Notes under the pieces: generated by a model
What the model was told of the DNA's origin: nothing
The model's input: only the letters and a program-made list of their open reading frames with translations
Databases searched by the model: none
Assembly: GCF_026342435.1 (NCBI RefSeq)
Contig: NZ_JAPEMT010000001.1
Coordinates: 3,151,133 to 3,215,132 of the forward strand
DNA from: Streptomyces sp. NBC_00237
Lineage (GTDB): Bacteria; Actinomycetota; Actinomycetes; Streptomycetales; Streptomycetaceae
Direction of reading: 5' to 3'
Length of the DNA stretch: 64,000 nt
In this document: positions 40,542 through 49,714 of the stretch, piece by piece
How the letters are laid out: each line of letters begins with the position of its first letter
Position numbering within the stretch: position 1 is the stretch's first letter
Translations under genes and position numbers: made by a program

Positions 40542-43500
40542 ATGTACGAGTTGTCCCGGGTCCGCCTGTACTCCATCGGCCCCGCCGGAGCGCGCTACGC
40601 CGACACCGTCCTCGACCTGCGCGGAGTCGGCGCGCCCGTGCCGAATCCCGCGCCCGCCCAGGCGGAGTTCTTCGAGGAGGAGCCGGTCGGCCCGCCGCGC
40701 CGCCCCGCCCCCGCGGGCGTGCTCTTCCTGGAGAACGGCGGCGGCAAGTCCGTCCTCCTCAAGCTGATCTTCTCGGTGATGCTCCCCGGCCACCGCAACA
40801 CCCTGGGCGGCGCCAGCTCCGGCGTGCTCCGCAAGTTCCTGCTCGCCGACGACTGCGGGCACGTCGCCCTGGAGTGGCAGCACACCCTCAACGGCGAGTG
40901 CGTCGTCGTCGGCAAGGTCAGCGAGTGGCGCGGACGCCAGGTCTCCAACGACCCCCGCAAGTTCGCCGAGGCGTGGTACTCCTTCCGCCCCGGGCCCGGC
41001 CTCAGCCTGGACTCCCTGCCGGTCGCCGAGTCCACCGCCGTACGGCGCCCCGCCGAGGGCGCGTCGGGCGCGCAGGGCCGCCGCCGCACCATGAAGGGCT
41101 TCCGCGACGCGATCACCGAGGCGGGCAAGGCGTACCCCCACCTCGACATCCACTGGGAAGAGATCCACGACCGCTGGAACGAGCACCTCACCGAGCTCGG
41201 CCTCGACCCCGAACTCTTCCGCTACCAGCGCGAGATGAACGCCGACGAGGGCGAGGCCGCCGGCCTCTTCGCGGTCAAGAAGGACTCCGACTTCACCGAC
41301 CTGCTGCTGCGCGCCGTCACCGACACCCGCGACACCGACGGCCTCGCCGACCTCGTCCACGGCTTCGGCAACAAGCTCGGCCGCCGTGCCGAGCTGATGG
41401 CCGAACGCGACTTCACCGCGGGCTCCGTCGACCTCCTGGGCCGCATCGTCGAGGCCGCGGGCACGCGCGCGCGTGCCCGCGACATCCACAGCGGCGCCGA
41501 ACGCCGCACCCGCACCCTCTCCCGCCGCCTCTCCGCCCGCGCCGCCGAGGAACGCGGACGCACGGCGGAACTCGCCCAGCAGGTCGCGTCCGCCGCGCAC
41601 ACCGTCACCGAGGCCGAGAGCGCACGCGGCCACAGCGCCCTCATCTCCGCCGAACTCGCCTACCGGCACGCCTCGTTGTCGCTCGCCGCCGCCGAGAAGA
41701 GCGCCGCCGCCCAGCGCCGCGAACTCGCCGACGCCCGCACCCTGCACTCCGCCTGGCAGGCCGCCGAAGCCGTGCTGCGACACCGCGCCGCCGCCGACCG
41801 CTCCGCCCGCGTCGCCGTCGCCATCCGCGACGCCGAGCGCGACGCGGCCCCCGCGCTGGCCGCTCGCGCGAGCGCCGCCGTCGATCTCGTACGAGCGCTC
41901 CACAGCGCCGCCGAGGACGGCGAGCGCGTCGCCGCCGAGCAGGAGGAACGCTCCGCCGCCCTCCAGGAGGCGGGCGAGGCCGCCCACCGCGACGCCACCG
42001 TCGCCGCCACCGAGGCGCAGCGCGCCCGCAGCGAGATCGGCCACCTGCGCCAGCGCCTCACCGAGGTCGAGCAGGAGACCGCCGACGCGGTACGGGCGGG
42101 CTGGCTCGACGACACCGCCCCCGACGCCGACCCGGCCCGCGCCGCACTGGCCGCCACCGACGCCGAGAAGACCGCCGTCGCCGCCTGGGACGTCGCCCGC
42201 GAGGCGGCCCGTACGACGGCGGACCGGGCCCGCGAGGCCGTCGCCGAGGACACCCGCGCCGAACTCGCCGCCGCCCGCGCGGCCGACGCGGCCCGGGCCG
42301 CGTCGGCCGCGTACGAGGCCGAGCACCGCGCCGCCGCCTCCATCGCGGCGGAGGAGCGCCTCGCCGAGCTGCTCAGCCTGCCGTCCGGAGGCGCCGCCTC
42401 CGCATCCGCGTCCGGCTTCCCGCAGCCGCGCAGCGGCGACGAAGAGGGTTCCGACGACGGCACCCGCACGGACGCGGGCCCCGCCCTCGGAGCCCAGCGT
42501 TCCGCCTCCGGCGGCGTCCAGCACGCCGCCACCGCCACGGCCACCCGCACCCGCCGCACCCCCCGTCCCACCGCCGAAGGGCACCTCACCGTCGAGGAGC
42601 TGGACCGCAACGCCGAGGACCTCCTCGCCCTCCTGGACCGGGGCGTCACCGCCGCCGAACGCCAGCTCTTCGAACTCCGTACGGCAGCCGCCGACGACTC
42701 CCGCATCCTGGGCGCGCTCGGCGACGGCGGCCTCCTGCCGCCCAGCCCCGACGTCCTGGCGACCGTCGAGTACCTCGGCGAGCACGGCATCCCGGCCCTG
42801 CCCGGCTGGCGCTACCTCGCCCAGGCCGTCGACCCCGCCGACCACGCGGCCGTCCTCGCCGCCCGGCCCGAACTCGTCGACGGCGTCGTCATCACCGACC
42901 CCGCCTCGCACTCCCGCGCGCGGGAAGTGCTCTCCGGCGCGGCGCTGCTGCCCCGCTCCGCCGTTGCCGTCGGCACCGCGTCCGCGCTGCTCGCACCGGT
43001 CCCCGGCACCAGCGGCCCCGAAGGCGACCCGGGCGCGGTCTTCCTCGTACCGCCGAACCCGGCGATGCACGACGAGCACGCCGCCGACGAGGAGCGGCAG
43101 GCACTGCGCGCGCGGGCCACCGCCCGCGACGAGGAGATCCGTACGCTCGCCGCCCGGCTGACCGGCGACCGCACCCTGGCCGCCCGGCTCGGCTCCTGGC
43201 GCGAGGACTGCCCGCCCGGCATGCTCGCCGAACTCGCCGAGGCCGCCGCCACCGCCCGGGAGGCCGCCGCAGCCGCCGAGGCCGTCCTCGCGGAAGCCCG
43301 TACGGTACGGGCCGAAGCCGAGGAGTCCGCCGCCGAAGCGGCCCGCGTACGCGACGAACGGCAGGAAGCCGCCCAGCGCGCCCGCCGGGTCGCCGACGCC
43401 CTCGCCGGACTCGCCCACCGGCTGCGCGAGCGCGCCGGATGGCAGCTCAAGCTGCGCGAACTCGCCGACGAGGCAGCCGAGTCGGAGGCTCGCGCCGCCA

Positions 43501-45317
43501 CCCTCCTGGAGCGCGCCAAGGCCGCCGACGAGGACCGCCGCACCGCCCAGCGCACCGCCGACGACGCCCACCGCACCTCCCGCACCCTGCGCGCCGAGCG
43601 CGCCGAGATCGCGGGCGCGCCCGAGACGCTTCCCGAGCCCGACCCGGACGCCCCGCGTGTGGCGCTGCCCGCGCTGCGCGAGGCGTACCGTGCCGCCTCC
43701 CAGCTGTACGAGAAGGTCGGCGTCGGCGCGGACCTGCGCGCCGAACAGGCCCGCGCGGAGAGCGACGAGAGCGCCGCCCTCGCCGAGCTCAACCGCCTCA
43801 CCAACAAGGTCCGCAACCGGGCGGGCCAGCTCCTGGAGAGCAACGACGGAGCCGACGGACCCTCCCGGCAGGCCGCCGCCGCCCGCGCCGAATCCCTCGT
43901 GCAGACCCTGGAGACCCGGGCGTCCACCGCGAGCGAGCAGCTCGGCCGTCTGCGCGGCGAGGCCGAACGCCTGGCCCCCGAGGACGGCGCGTCGCACACG
44001 GAGCTGGCCGAGGAGCTCGTACCGTCCGACGCCGAGCACGCGCAGACCCTGCTGCGCACCGCCACCACCGAACTGGCCGCCCGCACCCACGCGTTGGAGA
44101 CCGCGCGCGCGGCGTACGGCGAACTGCTGCACGCGCACCGCGGTGCCGAGGACGCCGCAGGCGGCTTCGACGAGACGGCCGCGCTCCTGCGGGACCTGCT
44201 GCGCGACCACCACCAGGACGAGGACGGCCAGGAGAACCCCGAGCCCTACCCCGGCACCCTGGAGGAGGCCCGCCACTCGGCGGCCGAGGCCCGGCGCTCC
44301 CTGCGCGGCTGCGCGGGCGACCTCTCCACCGCCGAGGCCGCCGTGCGCGAGGCGAGCGACGTCCTGGTACGGCACGCCAACGCCACCCGCTACGAGCAGG
44401 TACGCACGCCCGCCCGCCAGCAGATCCGCGAACTGCCCGCGGCGGCGCTGCCCGAGCACGCGGCGGCGTGGGAGGCGGCCTTCGCGCCCCGGCTGCGCGT
44501 CCTCACCGACGAGCTGGCCCAGCTGGAGCGCAACCGCGACAGCATCGTGGACCGGCTGCGCGGACTCGTGGAGTCCGCACTCGCCACCCTGCGTTCGGCG
44601 CAGCGGCTCTCGCAGCTGCCCGAGGGGCTGGGGGAGTGGTCGGGGCAGGAGTTCCTGCGCATCCGCTTCGAGGAGCCCGACCAAGCCACCCTCGTCGAGC
44701 GGCTCGGCGAGGTCGTCGACGAGGCGACCCGGGCCGCCGTGAAGAAGAACTCCGACATGCGACGCGACGGGATGTCGCTGCTGCTGCGCGGTGTGCAGGC
44801 CGCGCTGGAGCCCAAGGGCATCGCGGTGGAGATCCTCAAGCCGGACGCGGTGCTGCGCGCCGAGCGGGTGCCGGTCGGGCAGATGGGCGACGTCTTCTCC
44901 GGCGGCCAGCTCCTCACCGCCGCCATCGCCCTGTACTGCACGATGGCCGCGCTGCGCAGCAACGACCGGGGCCGCGACAAGCACCGGCACGCGGGCACGC
45001 TCTTCCTCGACAACCCGATCGGGCGCGCCAACGCCACGTATCTGCTGGAGCTCCAGCGGGCCGTCTCGGACGCGCTCGGCGTGCAACTGCTGTACACGAC
45101 CGGTCTGTTCGACACGACCGCCCTCGCCGAGTTCCCGCTCGTGATCCGGCTGCGCAACGACGCCGACCTCAGGGCGGGCCTGAAGTACATCAGCGTCGAG
45201 GAGCACCTGCGCCCGGGGCTGCCGCAGCAGAGCACCGAGGGCGAGACCATCCACGGCGAGATCACCGCGACCCGGATGTTCCGCAGGACACCGGCGGACG
45301 AGGCGCAGCCCGCGTAG
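40542..45317 (+). CDS. MukB/MksB (JetC)-like SMC-type ATPase
   Basis: A 1591-residue SMC-like protein. The N-terminal head has Walker A as LENGGGKSVLL (Gly66-Ser70). Long Ala/Glu/Arg coiled-coil arms (about 310-640 and 850-1430) flank a globular hinge-like centre (about 690-845, LPPSPDVLATVEYLGEHGIPALPGW). The C-terminal head has the ABC signature FSGGQ (about 1452) and Walker B GTLFLDNPIG (about 1487-1495), with Asn where classic SMC proteins have Glu. The architecture matches MukB/MksB condensins, though it is longer than most MksB proteins. No TOPRIM-type nuclease gene (JetD/MksG) follows, so a role in organising the chromosome is more likely than plasmid defence. An RBS before ATG 40542 is weak. 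Confidence 0.82.
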   Translation: MYELSRVRLYSIGPAGARYADTVLDLRGVGAPVPNPAPAQAEFFEEEPVGPPRRPAPAGVLFLENGGGKSVLLKLIFSVMLPGHRNTLGGASSGVLRKFLLADDCGHVALEWQHTLNGECVVVGKVSEWRGRQVSNDPRKFAEAWYSFRPGPGLSLDSLPVAESTAVRRPAEGASGAQGRRRTMKGFRDAITEAGKAYPHLDIHWEEIHDRWNEHLTELGLDPELFRYQREMNADEGEAAGLFAVKKDSDFTDLLLRAVTDTRDTDGLADLVHGFGNKLGRRAELMAERDFTAGSVDLLGRIVEAAGTRARARDIHSGAERRTRTLSRRLSARAAEERGRTAELAQQVASAAHTVTEAESARGHSALISAELAYRHASLSLAAAEKSAAAQRRELADARTLHSAWQAAEAVLRHRAAADRSARVAVAIRDAERDAAPALAARASAAVDLVRALHSAAEDGERVAAEQEERSAALQEAGEAAHRDATVAATEAQRARSEIGHLRQRLTEVEQETADAVRAGWLDDTAPDADPARAALAATDAEKTAVAAWDVAREAARTTADRAREAVAEDTRAELAAARAADAARAASAAYEAEHRAAASIAAEERLAELLSLPSGGAASASASGFPQPRSGDEEGSDDGTRTDAGPALGAQRSASGGVQHAATATATRTRRTPRPTAEGHLTVEELDRNAEDLLALLDRGVTAAERQLFELRTAAADDSRILGALGDGGLLPPSPDVLATVEYLGEHGIPALPGWRYLAQAVDPADHAAVLAARPELVDGVVITDPASHSRAREVLSGAALLPRSAVAVGTASALLAPVPGTSGPEGDPGAVFLVPPNPAMHDEHAADEERQALRARATARDEEIRTLAARLTGDRTLAARLGSWREDCPPGMLAELAEAAATAREAAAAAEAVLAEARTVRAEAEESAAEAARVRDERQEAAQRARRVADALAGLAHRLRERAGWQLKLRELADEAAESEARAATLLERAKAADEDRRTAQRTADDAHRTSRTLRAERAEIAGAPETLPEPDPDAPRVALPALREAYRAASQLYEKVGVGADLRAEQARAESDESAALAELNRLTNKVRNRAGQLLESNDGADGPSRQAAAARAESLVQTLETRASTASEQLGRLRGEAERLAPEDGASHTELAEELVPSDAEHAQTLLRTATTELAARTHALETARAAYGELLHAHRGAEDAAGGFDETAALLRDLLRDHHQDEDGQENPEPYPGTLEEARHSAAEARRSLRGCAGDLSTAEAAVREASDVLVRHANATRYEQVRTPARQQIRELPAAALPEHAAAWEAAFAPRLRVLTDELAQLERNRDSIVDRLRGLVESALATLRSAQRLSQLPEGLGEWSGQEFLRIRFEEPDQATLVERLGEVVDEATRAAVKKNSDMRRDGMSLLLRGVQAALEPKGIAVEILKPDAVLRAERVPVGQMGDVFSGGQLLTAAIALYCTMAALRSNDRGRDKHRHAGTLFLDNPIGRANATYLLELQRAVSDALGVQLLYTTGLFDTTALAEFPLVIRLRNDADLRAGLKYISVEEHLRPGLPQQSTEGETIHGEITATRMFRRTPADEAQPA

Positions 45318-45328
45318 GGACGGTGCGG

Positions 45329-45353
45329 GGGAGCGGCGGGCCACGCCGCTCCC
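45329..45353. terminator. 10-bp GC hairpin after the condensin-like operon
   Basis: GGGAGCGGCG (45329-45338) pairs perfectly with CGCCGCTCCC (45344-45353) around a five-base loop, 11 bases after the stop of the SMC-like gene and before the end of the convergent small gene. Confidence 0.8.
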
Positions 45354-45420
45354 TCCACGCAGCCCTGTCGCGAGCCTGATGCGGAGCTACGCGGCCGGAT
45401 GCGGGGCTGCGCAGGCAGGT

Positions 45421-45876
45421 TCATGCCTCCGAAAGCCGCCCCGAACCCCGCTGCCGCCCCGGGCCGGTGTCCCGCTCCTGCCCCCGGTCCTGTATTCGCT
45501 CGCTCCTGCGCGCCGCACGCCGTGCCCTGCGGCGCTCCCGCCGCAACTGCCGTGCCGTACTGCTGGGGACGGACACCACGCCCATGCGCTGGTTCCACAC
45601 CTGGCGGGTGATCCACACGTCCAGCACGCCCCAGGTCGAGGCCACCGTGCTCGCCACGGTGCTCAGCACCATCGGGAACGCCAGCCAGGAGCCCGCCAGC
45701 GTGCACAGGAAGGCGGTCATCGCCTGCATCAGCGTCAACGCCACTATGATCACCGCCCGCACCGCCGACGTGCGCACCGGATCGGGCAGTCGCCACCGCA
45801 CGGCGGGCTCCTCGACCCACAACGGCCGAGGCCCCTCCCGGTCCGCTTCCGCCGCCGGACGCTCCTGCGTCTTCAT
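45421..45876 (-). CDS. Small two-helix membrane protein
   Basis: A 151-residue protein with two hydrophobic helices (about 38-60, AVRAVIIVALTLMQAMTAFL, and 64-85, SWLAFPMVLSTVASTVAST) and a very basic C-terminal tail (RRERRRARRAARRSERIQ). ATG 45876 is preferred over the upstream GTG 45891, which lies within the purine-rich ribosome-binding region. I do not recognise a family. It converges on the condensin-like operon and diverges from the conservon. Confidence 0.65.
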   Translation of the reverse strand: MKTQERPAAEADREGPRPLWVEEPAVRWRLPDPVRTSAVRAVIIVALTLMQAMTAFLCTLAGSWLAFPMVLSTVASTVASTWGVLDVWITRQVWNQRMGVVSVPSSTARQLRRERRRARRAARRSERIQDRGQERDTGPGRQRGSGRLSEA

Positions 45877-45996
45877 GCCCCCACTCCCCACCGCTCAACT
45901 CAGGCCCGGAACACGAGCCTTCAGGAGTGCCTGCCCGGCTTGTGCTGCTTCACGCAGCCGCCCCCGCCCAGTCGCCTCCCGCTCTCGTTCGTCTCC

Positions 45997-46038
45997 CCGT
46001 ACACAAGGTCCCCGTACACAAGGTCTCCGTACACAAGG
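45997..46038. repeat. Three 15-bp tandem repeats upstream of the conservon
   Basis: CCGTACACAAGG occurs at 45997-46008, 46012-46023 and 46027-46038, a perfect 12-mer with a 15-base period. It lies in the 490-base divergent region between the small membrane gene and the conservon. The rest of that region holds a probable conservon -10 box (TAGGCT, about 46251-46256) and no convincing ORF. Confidence 0.75.
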
Positions 46039-46367
46039 ACGAGTAACCGGTCCGAAAGATTCCCGCCGTACGGACACGGAACGAACACTTCCAGCCATCC
46101 CGGCATGTGCGGAGTGATGTGTTCCGGTGGGTGTCCTGTGCCACAGGCACGGTATTCAACTCCCTTGATTCCCGGACAAGTCATGATCGGGGTTCGGTGC
46201 GGCGGCCGAAAATCGACCGGACGTGTCTTCGAGTTGCCCATGAGGCAGTAGTAGGCTCACGCCGTTTGTTGACGCTTCGCGTTGACGAACGGCAGGGAAC
46301 GGGCCGACCGGAGTGCCCGACGAGACGGAACACCACCCCGCCGCGCGGGGTTGAGCTGGGGGAGGCC

Positions 46368-49277
46368 ATGCGCTTTCGCGGGAAGTCCATCCGCCGGAAG
46401 ATCGTGGCGTTGCTGCTGGTGCCGCTCATCTCCCTCACCGCCCTCTGGGGCTTCGCCACCGTCCTGACCGGACGCGAGGCGAGCGAACTCCTCGAAGTCG
46501 CCTACGTCGTGGAGAAGATCGGCGCACCGGTCGAGGACGCCGTCCAGGTCATCCAGGCGGAGCGTCGGCAGACCCTCGTGTACCTCGCCGACGAACGCGG
46601 CTCCGACACGCTCACCCGCCTGAGCAAGCAGCGCACGGCCACCGACGCGGCCCTCTCCGTCATCCGCAAGAGCGCCAAGAACCCCAAAGTCATGGACGAC
46701 CTGGACGAACCGTCGGCCAAACGCCTGACCTCCGTCCTCACCGCGTTCGACACCCTCACCGCCCTGCGCCGGTCGGTCGACGACAGCACGATCAGCCGCA
46801 AGGACGCCCTCACCCGGTTCAACATGCTGGTCGACCCCAGCCACACCTTCCTGGCGAACCTGCACATCGTGCGCGACGTCGAGATGGACAAGCAGGGCCG
46901 CGCCCTCGTCGGCACCACCCGCGCCCGCGAACTCCTCGCCCGCGAGGACGCCCTGGTCGCCTCCGCACTCGTCGCCGGGCAGATCACCCCGGAAGAGACG
47001 CGCACGCTCACCGGGCTGATCGCGGGCCGCGACATCCTCTACACCACCAGCCTGGAGCAGCTCCCCGCCTCCGAGCGCCAGGCGTACGACGCCCTGTGGG
47101 AGGGCCCCGACACGGCCCCCCTGCGCATCGCCGAGAAGAAGCTCCTCCAGCAGGGCGCCACCAAGCGGCCCACCGCCGTCAGCGGCCAGTCCTGGGACGA
47201 CGCCGCACCGCCCGTCCTGGAGAGCCTCGCCCGCCGTGCCAGCGAGGCCAGCGACAACTACCAGGACCGGGTCGAGCCGGTCGCCTTCGACGTGCTCCTC
47301 AAAGCGGGCGCGGCAGGCGTCCTCGGCTTCCTCGCCCTGATCATCTCCGTCGTGGTCTCCGTACGCATCGGCCGCTCCCTGGTCCGCGACCTCAACCGGC
47401 TCCGCAAAGAGGCCCACGAGGCATCCGGCGTACGCCTGCCCGCCGTCATGCGCCGCCTCGCCGCGGGCGAGACCGTCGACATCGAGACCGAGGCTCCGCG
47501 CCTGTCGTACGAGAAGGACGAGATGGGCCAGGTCGGCCTTGCTCTCAACACGCTCCAGCGGGCCGCCGTCGAATCCGCCGTACGCCAGGCCGACATGCGG
47601 CGCGGCGTCTCCGAGGTCTTCGTCAACCTCGCCCGCCGCAACCAGGTCCTGCTGCACCGCCAGCTGACCCTCCTGGACACCATGGAGCGCCGCACCGAGG
47701 ACACCGACGAACTCGCCGACCTGTTCCGCCTCGACCACCTCACCACGCGCATGCGCCGCCACGCCGAGGGCCTGGTGATCCTCTCCGGGGCCGCCCCGTC
47801 CCGGCAGTGGCGCAAGCCCGTACAGCTGATGGACGTCGTACGGGCGGCCGTCGCCGAGGTCGAGGACTACGAGCGCATCGAGGTACGACGGCTGCCGAGG
47901 ATCGGCGTCGGCGGGCCCGCCGTCGCCGACCTCACCCACCTCATCGCCGAACTCCTGGAGAACGCCACGGTGTTCTCGCCCCCGCACACCGCCGTACAGG
48001 TGCTCGGCGAGCGCGTCGCCAACGGCTTCACCCTGGAGATCCACGACCGCGGCCTCGGCATGGCCGCCGACCTCCTCCTCGACGCGAACCTCCGGCTCGC
48101 GGAGACCCCCGAGTTCGAACTGTCCGACACCGACCGGCTCGGCCTGTTCGTGGTCAGCCGCCTCGCCCAGCGGCAGAACGTCCGGGTCTCCCTCCAGCAG
48201 TCCCCGTACGGAGGCACCACCGCGGTCGTGTTCATCCCGGCGGCCCTCCTCACCGAGGCCCCCGACACGGAGGGCGCCGGGTTCAGCGTCGAACGCGCGC
48301 CTGACCGTGCCCGCGCCGACGAACCCGCCCCCACGGGTGCGGGCCGCCGCCAGAACCTCACCTCGGTCGGCCGCGTCCCCGGGGCCCGCCCCGGACAGCC
48401 CGTGCTCGACGGCCCCGTCGAACTGGAGGCCCCGCTCGGCACCCTGGGCCTGGAACCCGCACCGTCCCTCGGCTCCTCCCCCGGCGGCCTCCTCGGCGAC
48501 CTGGAGGACACCGAGAGCGAACGCGGCGGGATCTTCCGGGCCCGTGGCCTGGACACGTCGCGCGGCGGTCCGGACAAGCCCCGCGGCGGCCCCGACAAGT
48601 CCCGTGGCGGCCCGAACAAGCCGCGCGGCCGCAGTACGGGCGATCTCCGTGGTTCGACCGACCTCCGTGGTTCGACCGACCTCCGCGGCGCTGCGGACCT
48701 CCCCAAGAGCGGCGGCGGACGCAAGGGCGGCCCCGTCCCCCTGCGCGGCACCCCCCGCACCCGGGTCGCCGACGCCGCCCGGGTGCAGCACCAACAGGCC
48801 CCCGACGCCTCCGAGGACGGCACCGCTTCGGTCCGCCCGGACGCGCCCGTGCCGCTGCCCCGCCGCAAGCCTTCCCTGGTCGCCGAACACGGCCGCCGTG
48901 TCGGACCGCGCACCGAGCAGCCATCGGGCCCGGTCGGGGCGGACGCCGCCCCCGAGGAGACCGCCCCCGGCGCCCTTCCGCGCCGGGTGCGCCAGGCCAG
49001 CCTCGCCCCCCAGCTGAAGAAGGAGGCCGAGGCGCCCCGCACCGCCGAGAACGCCCACCCGGCCGCCGAACCCGAGCCGGAGCGCGACGCCGAGGAAGTG
49101 CGCAGCCGGATGGCCTCGCTCCAGCGCGGCTGGCAGCGCGGCCGCCGCCAGAACGAGGCCGAACCGGCCGGACGGGTGGCACCCGCGCCGGTGACGCGAT
49201 CGCCGGTGCCGGAACCGATCACACCCGACCAGCCCGAGACAGCAACAGGAACGACAGCAGAGGGAGACGGTCGATGA
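46368..49277 (+). CDS. Conservon sensor histidine-kinase-like protein (CvnA type)
   Basis: A 969-residue membrane protein and first member of a conservon. Two membrane helices (about 12-34 and 303-328) flank an extracellular helical nitrate/nitrite-sensing (NIT) type domain. A HAMP-like segment and a dimerisation helix follow, then an ATPase domain with ELLENATVFSPPHTAV (about 527) and DRGLGM. There is no clear phospho-acceptor His box, as usual for CvnA. The last 330 residues are disordered and Pro/Arg-rich, with GGPDKPR and DLRGST repeats. In the family these proteins act with the three next genes in a membrane complex that resembles eukaryotic G-protein signalling. GGGGGAGG precedes the ATG. 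Confidence 0.9.
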   Translation: MRFRGKSIRRKIVALLLVPLISLTALWGFATVLTGREASELLEVAYVVEKIGAPVEDAVQVIQAERRQTLVYLADERGSDTLTRLSKQRTATDAALSVIRKSAKNPKVMDDLDEPSAKRLTSVLTAFDTLTALRRSVDDSTISRKDALTRFNMLVDPSHTFLANLHIVRDVEMDKQGRALVGTTRARELLAREDALVASALVAGQITPEETRTLTGLIAGRDILYTTSLEQLPASERQAYDALWEGPDTAPLRIAEKKLLQQGATKRPTAVSGQSWDDAAPPVLESLARRASEASDNYQDRVEPVAFDVLLKAGAAGVLGFLALIISVVVSVRIGRSLVRDLNRLRKEAHEASGVRLPAVMRRLAAGETVDIETEAPRLSYEKDEMGQVGLALNTLQRAAVESAVRQADMRRGVSEVFVNLARRNQVLLHRQLTLLDTMERRTEDTDELADLFRLDHLTTRMRRHAEGLVILSGAAPSRQWRKPVQLMDVVRAAVAEVEDYERIEVRRLPRIGVGGPAVADLTHLIAELLENATVFSPPHTAVQVLGERVANGFTLEIHDRGLGMAADLLLDANLRLAETPEFELSDTDRLGLFVVSRLAQRQNVRVSLQQSPYGGTTAVVFIPAALLTEAPDTEGAGFSVERAPDRARADEPAPTGAGRRQNLTSVGRVPGARPGQPVLDGPVELEAPLGTLGLEPAPSLGSSPGGLLGDLEDTESERGGIFRARGLDTSRGGPDKPRGGPDKSRGGPNKPRGRSTGDLRGSTDLRGSTDLRGAADLPKSGGGRKGGPVPLRGTPRTRVADAARVQHQQAPDASEDGTASVRPDAPVPLPRRKPSLVAEHGRRVGPRTEQPSGPVGADAAPEETAPGALPRRVRQASLAPQLKKEAEAPRTAENAHPAAEPEPERDAEEVRSRMASLQRGWQRGRRQNEAEPAGRVAPAPVTRSPVPEPITPDQPETATGTTAEGDGR

Positions 49278-49714
49278 CCGCACCGAACGCCGCAGCACAC
49301 AATGCCTCGGGCCGGGGTTCCGGCGAGCTCAACTGGCTCCTGGACGACCTCGTCGACCGGGTCCGGGCCATCCGCAAAGCCCTGGTCCTGTCCAGCGACG
49401 GACTGCCCACCGGCGCTTCCCAGAGCCTCACCCGGGAGGACGGCGAGCACCTTGCCGCCGTCGCCTCCGGCTTCCACAGCCTCGCCAAGGGCGTCGGCAG
49501 CCACTTCGAGGCCGGGAGGGTCCGCCAGACCGTCGTGGAGCTGGACGACGCGTTCCTGTTCGTCACGGCGGCGGGCGACGGCAGCTGCCTCGCCGTCCTC
49601 TCCGACGCCGACTCCGACGTCGGCCAGGTCGCGTACGAGATGACGCTCATGGTCAAGCGCGTCGGCGCCCACCTGGGGACCGCCCCCCGGACCGGCCTGC
49701 CCGCCAACGGGTGA
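49274..49714 (+). CDS. Roadblock/LC7-domain protein (CvnB type)
   Basis: A 146-residue protein with the roadblock/LC7 fold (LNWLLDDLVDRVRAIRKALVLSSDGLPTG, LDDAFLFVTAAGDGSCLAVLSD, VGQVAYEMTLMVKRVG). Such proteins act as regulators or GTPase-activating partners of the conservon GTPase. It overlaps the kinase gene by four bases (ATGA) and the next gene by four bases, so the first three conservon proteins are translationally coupled. Confidence 0.92.
   Translation: MTAPNAAAHNASGRGSGELNWLLDDLVDRVRAIRKALVLSSDGLPTGASQSLTREDGEHLAAVASGFHSLAKGVGSHFEAGRVRQTVVELDDAFLFVTAAGDGSCLAVLSDADSDVGQVAYEMTLMVKRVGAHLGTAPRTGLPANG

Noticed and set aside
39081..45344. A minus-strand open frame of 2087 codons antisense to the condensin-like operon
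   Set aside because: It is low-complexity Gly/Ala/Val/Glu-rich sequence created by the very high GC content and codon phase of the plus-strand genes. The plus strand has clear motifs (GGGKS, FSGGQ) and coupled starts.
45921..46241. A 106-codon minus-strand ORF containing LVYGD repeats
   Set aside because: The repeats come from the 15-base DNA array; there is no ribosome-binding site and the frame is not otherwise protein-like.
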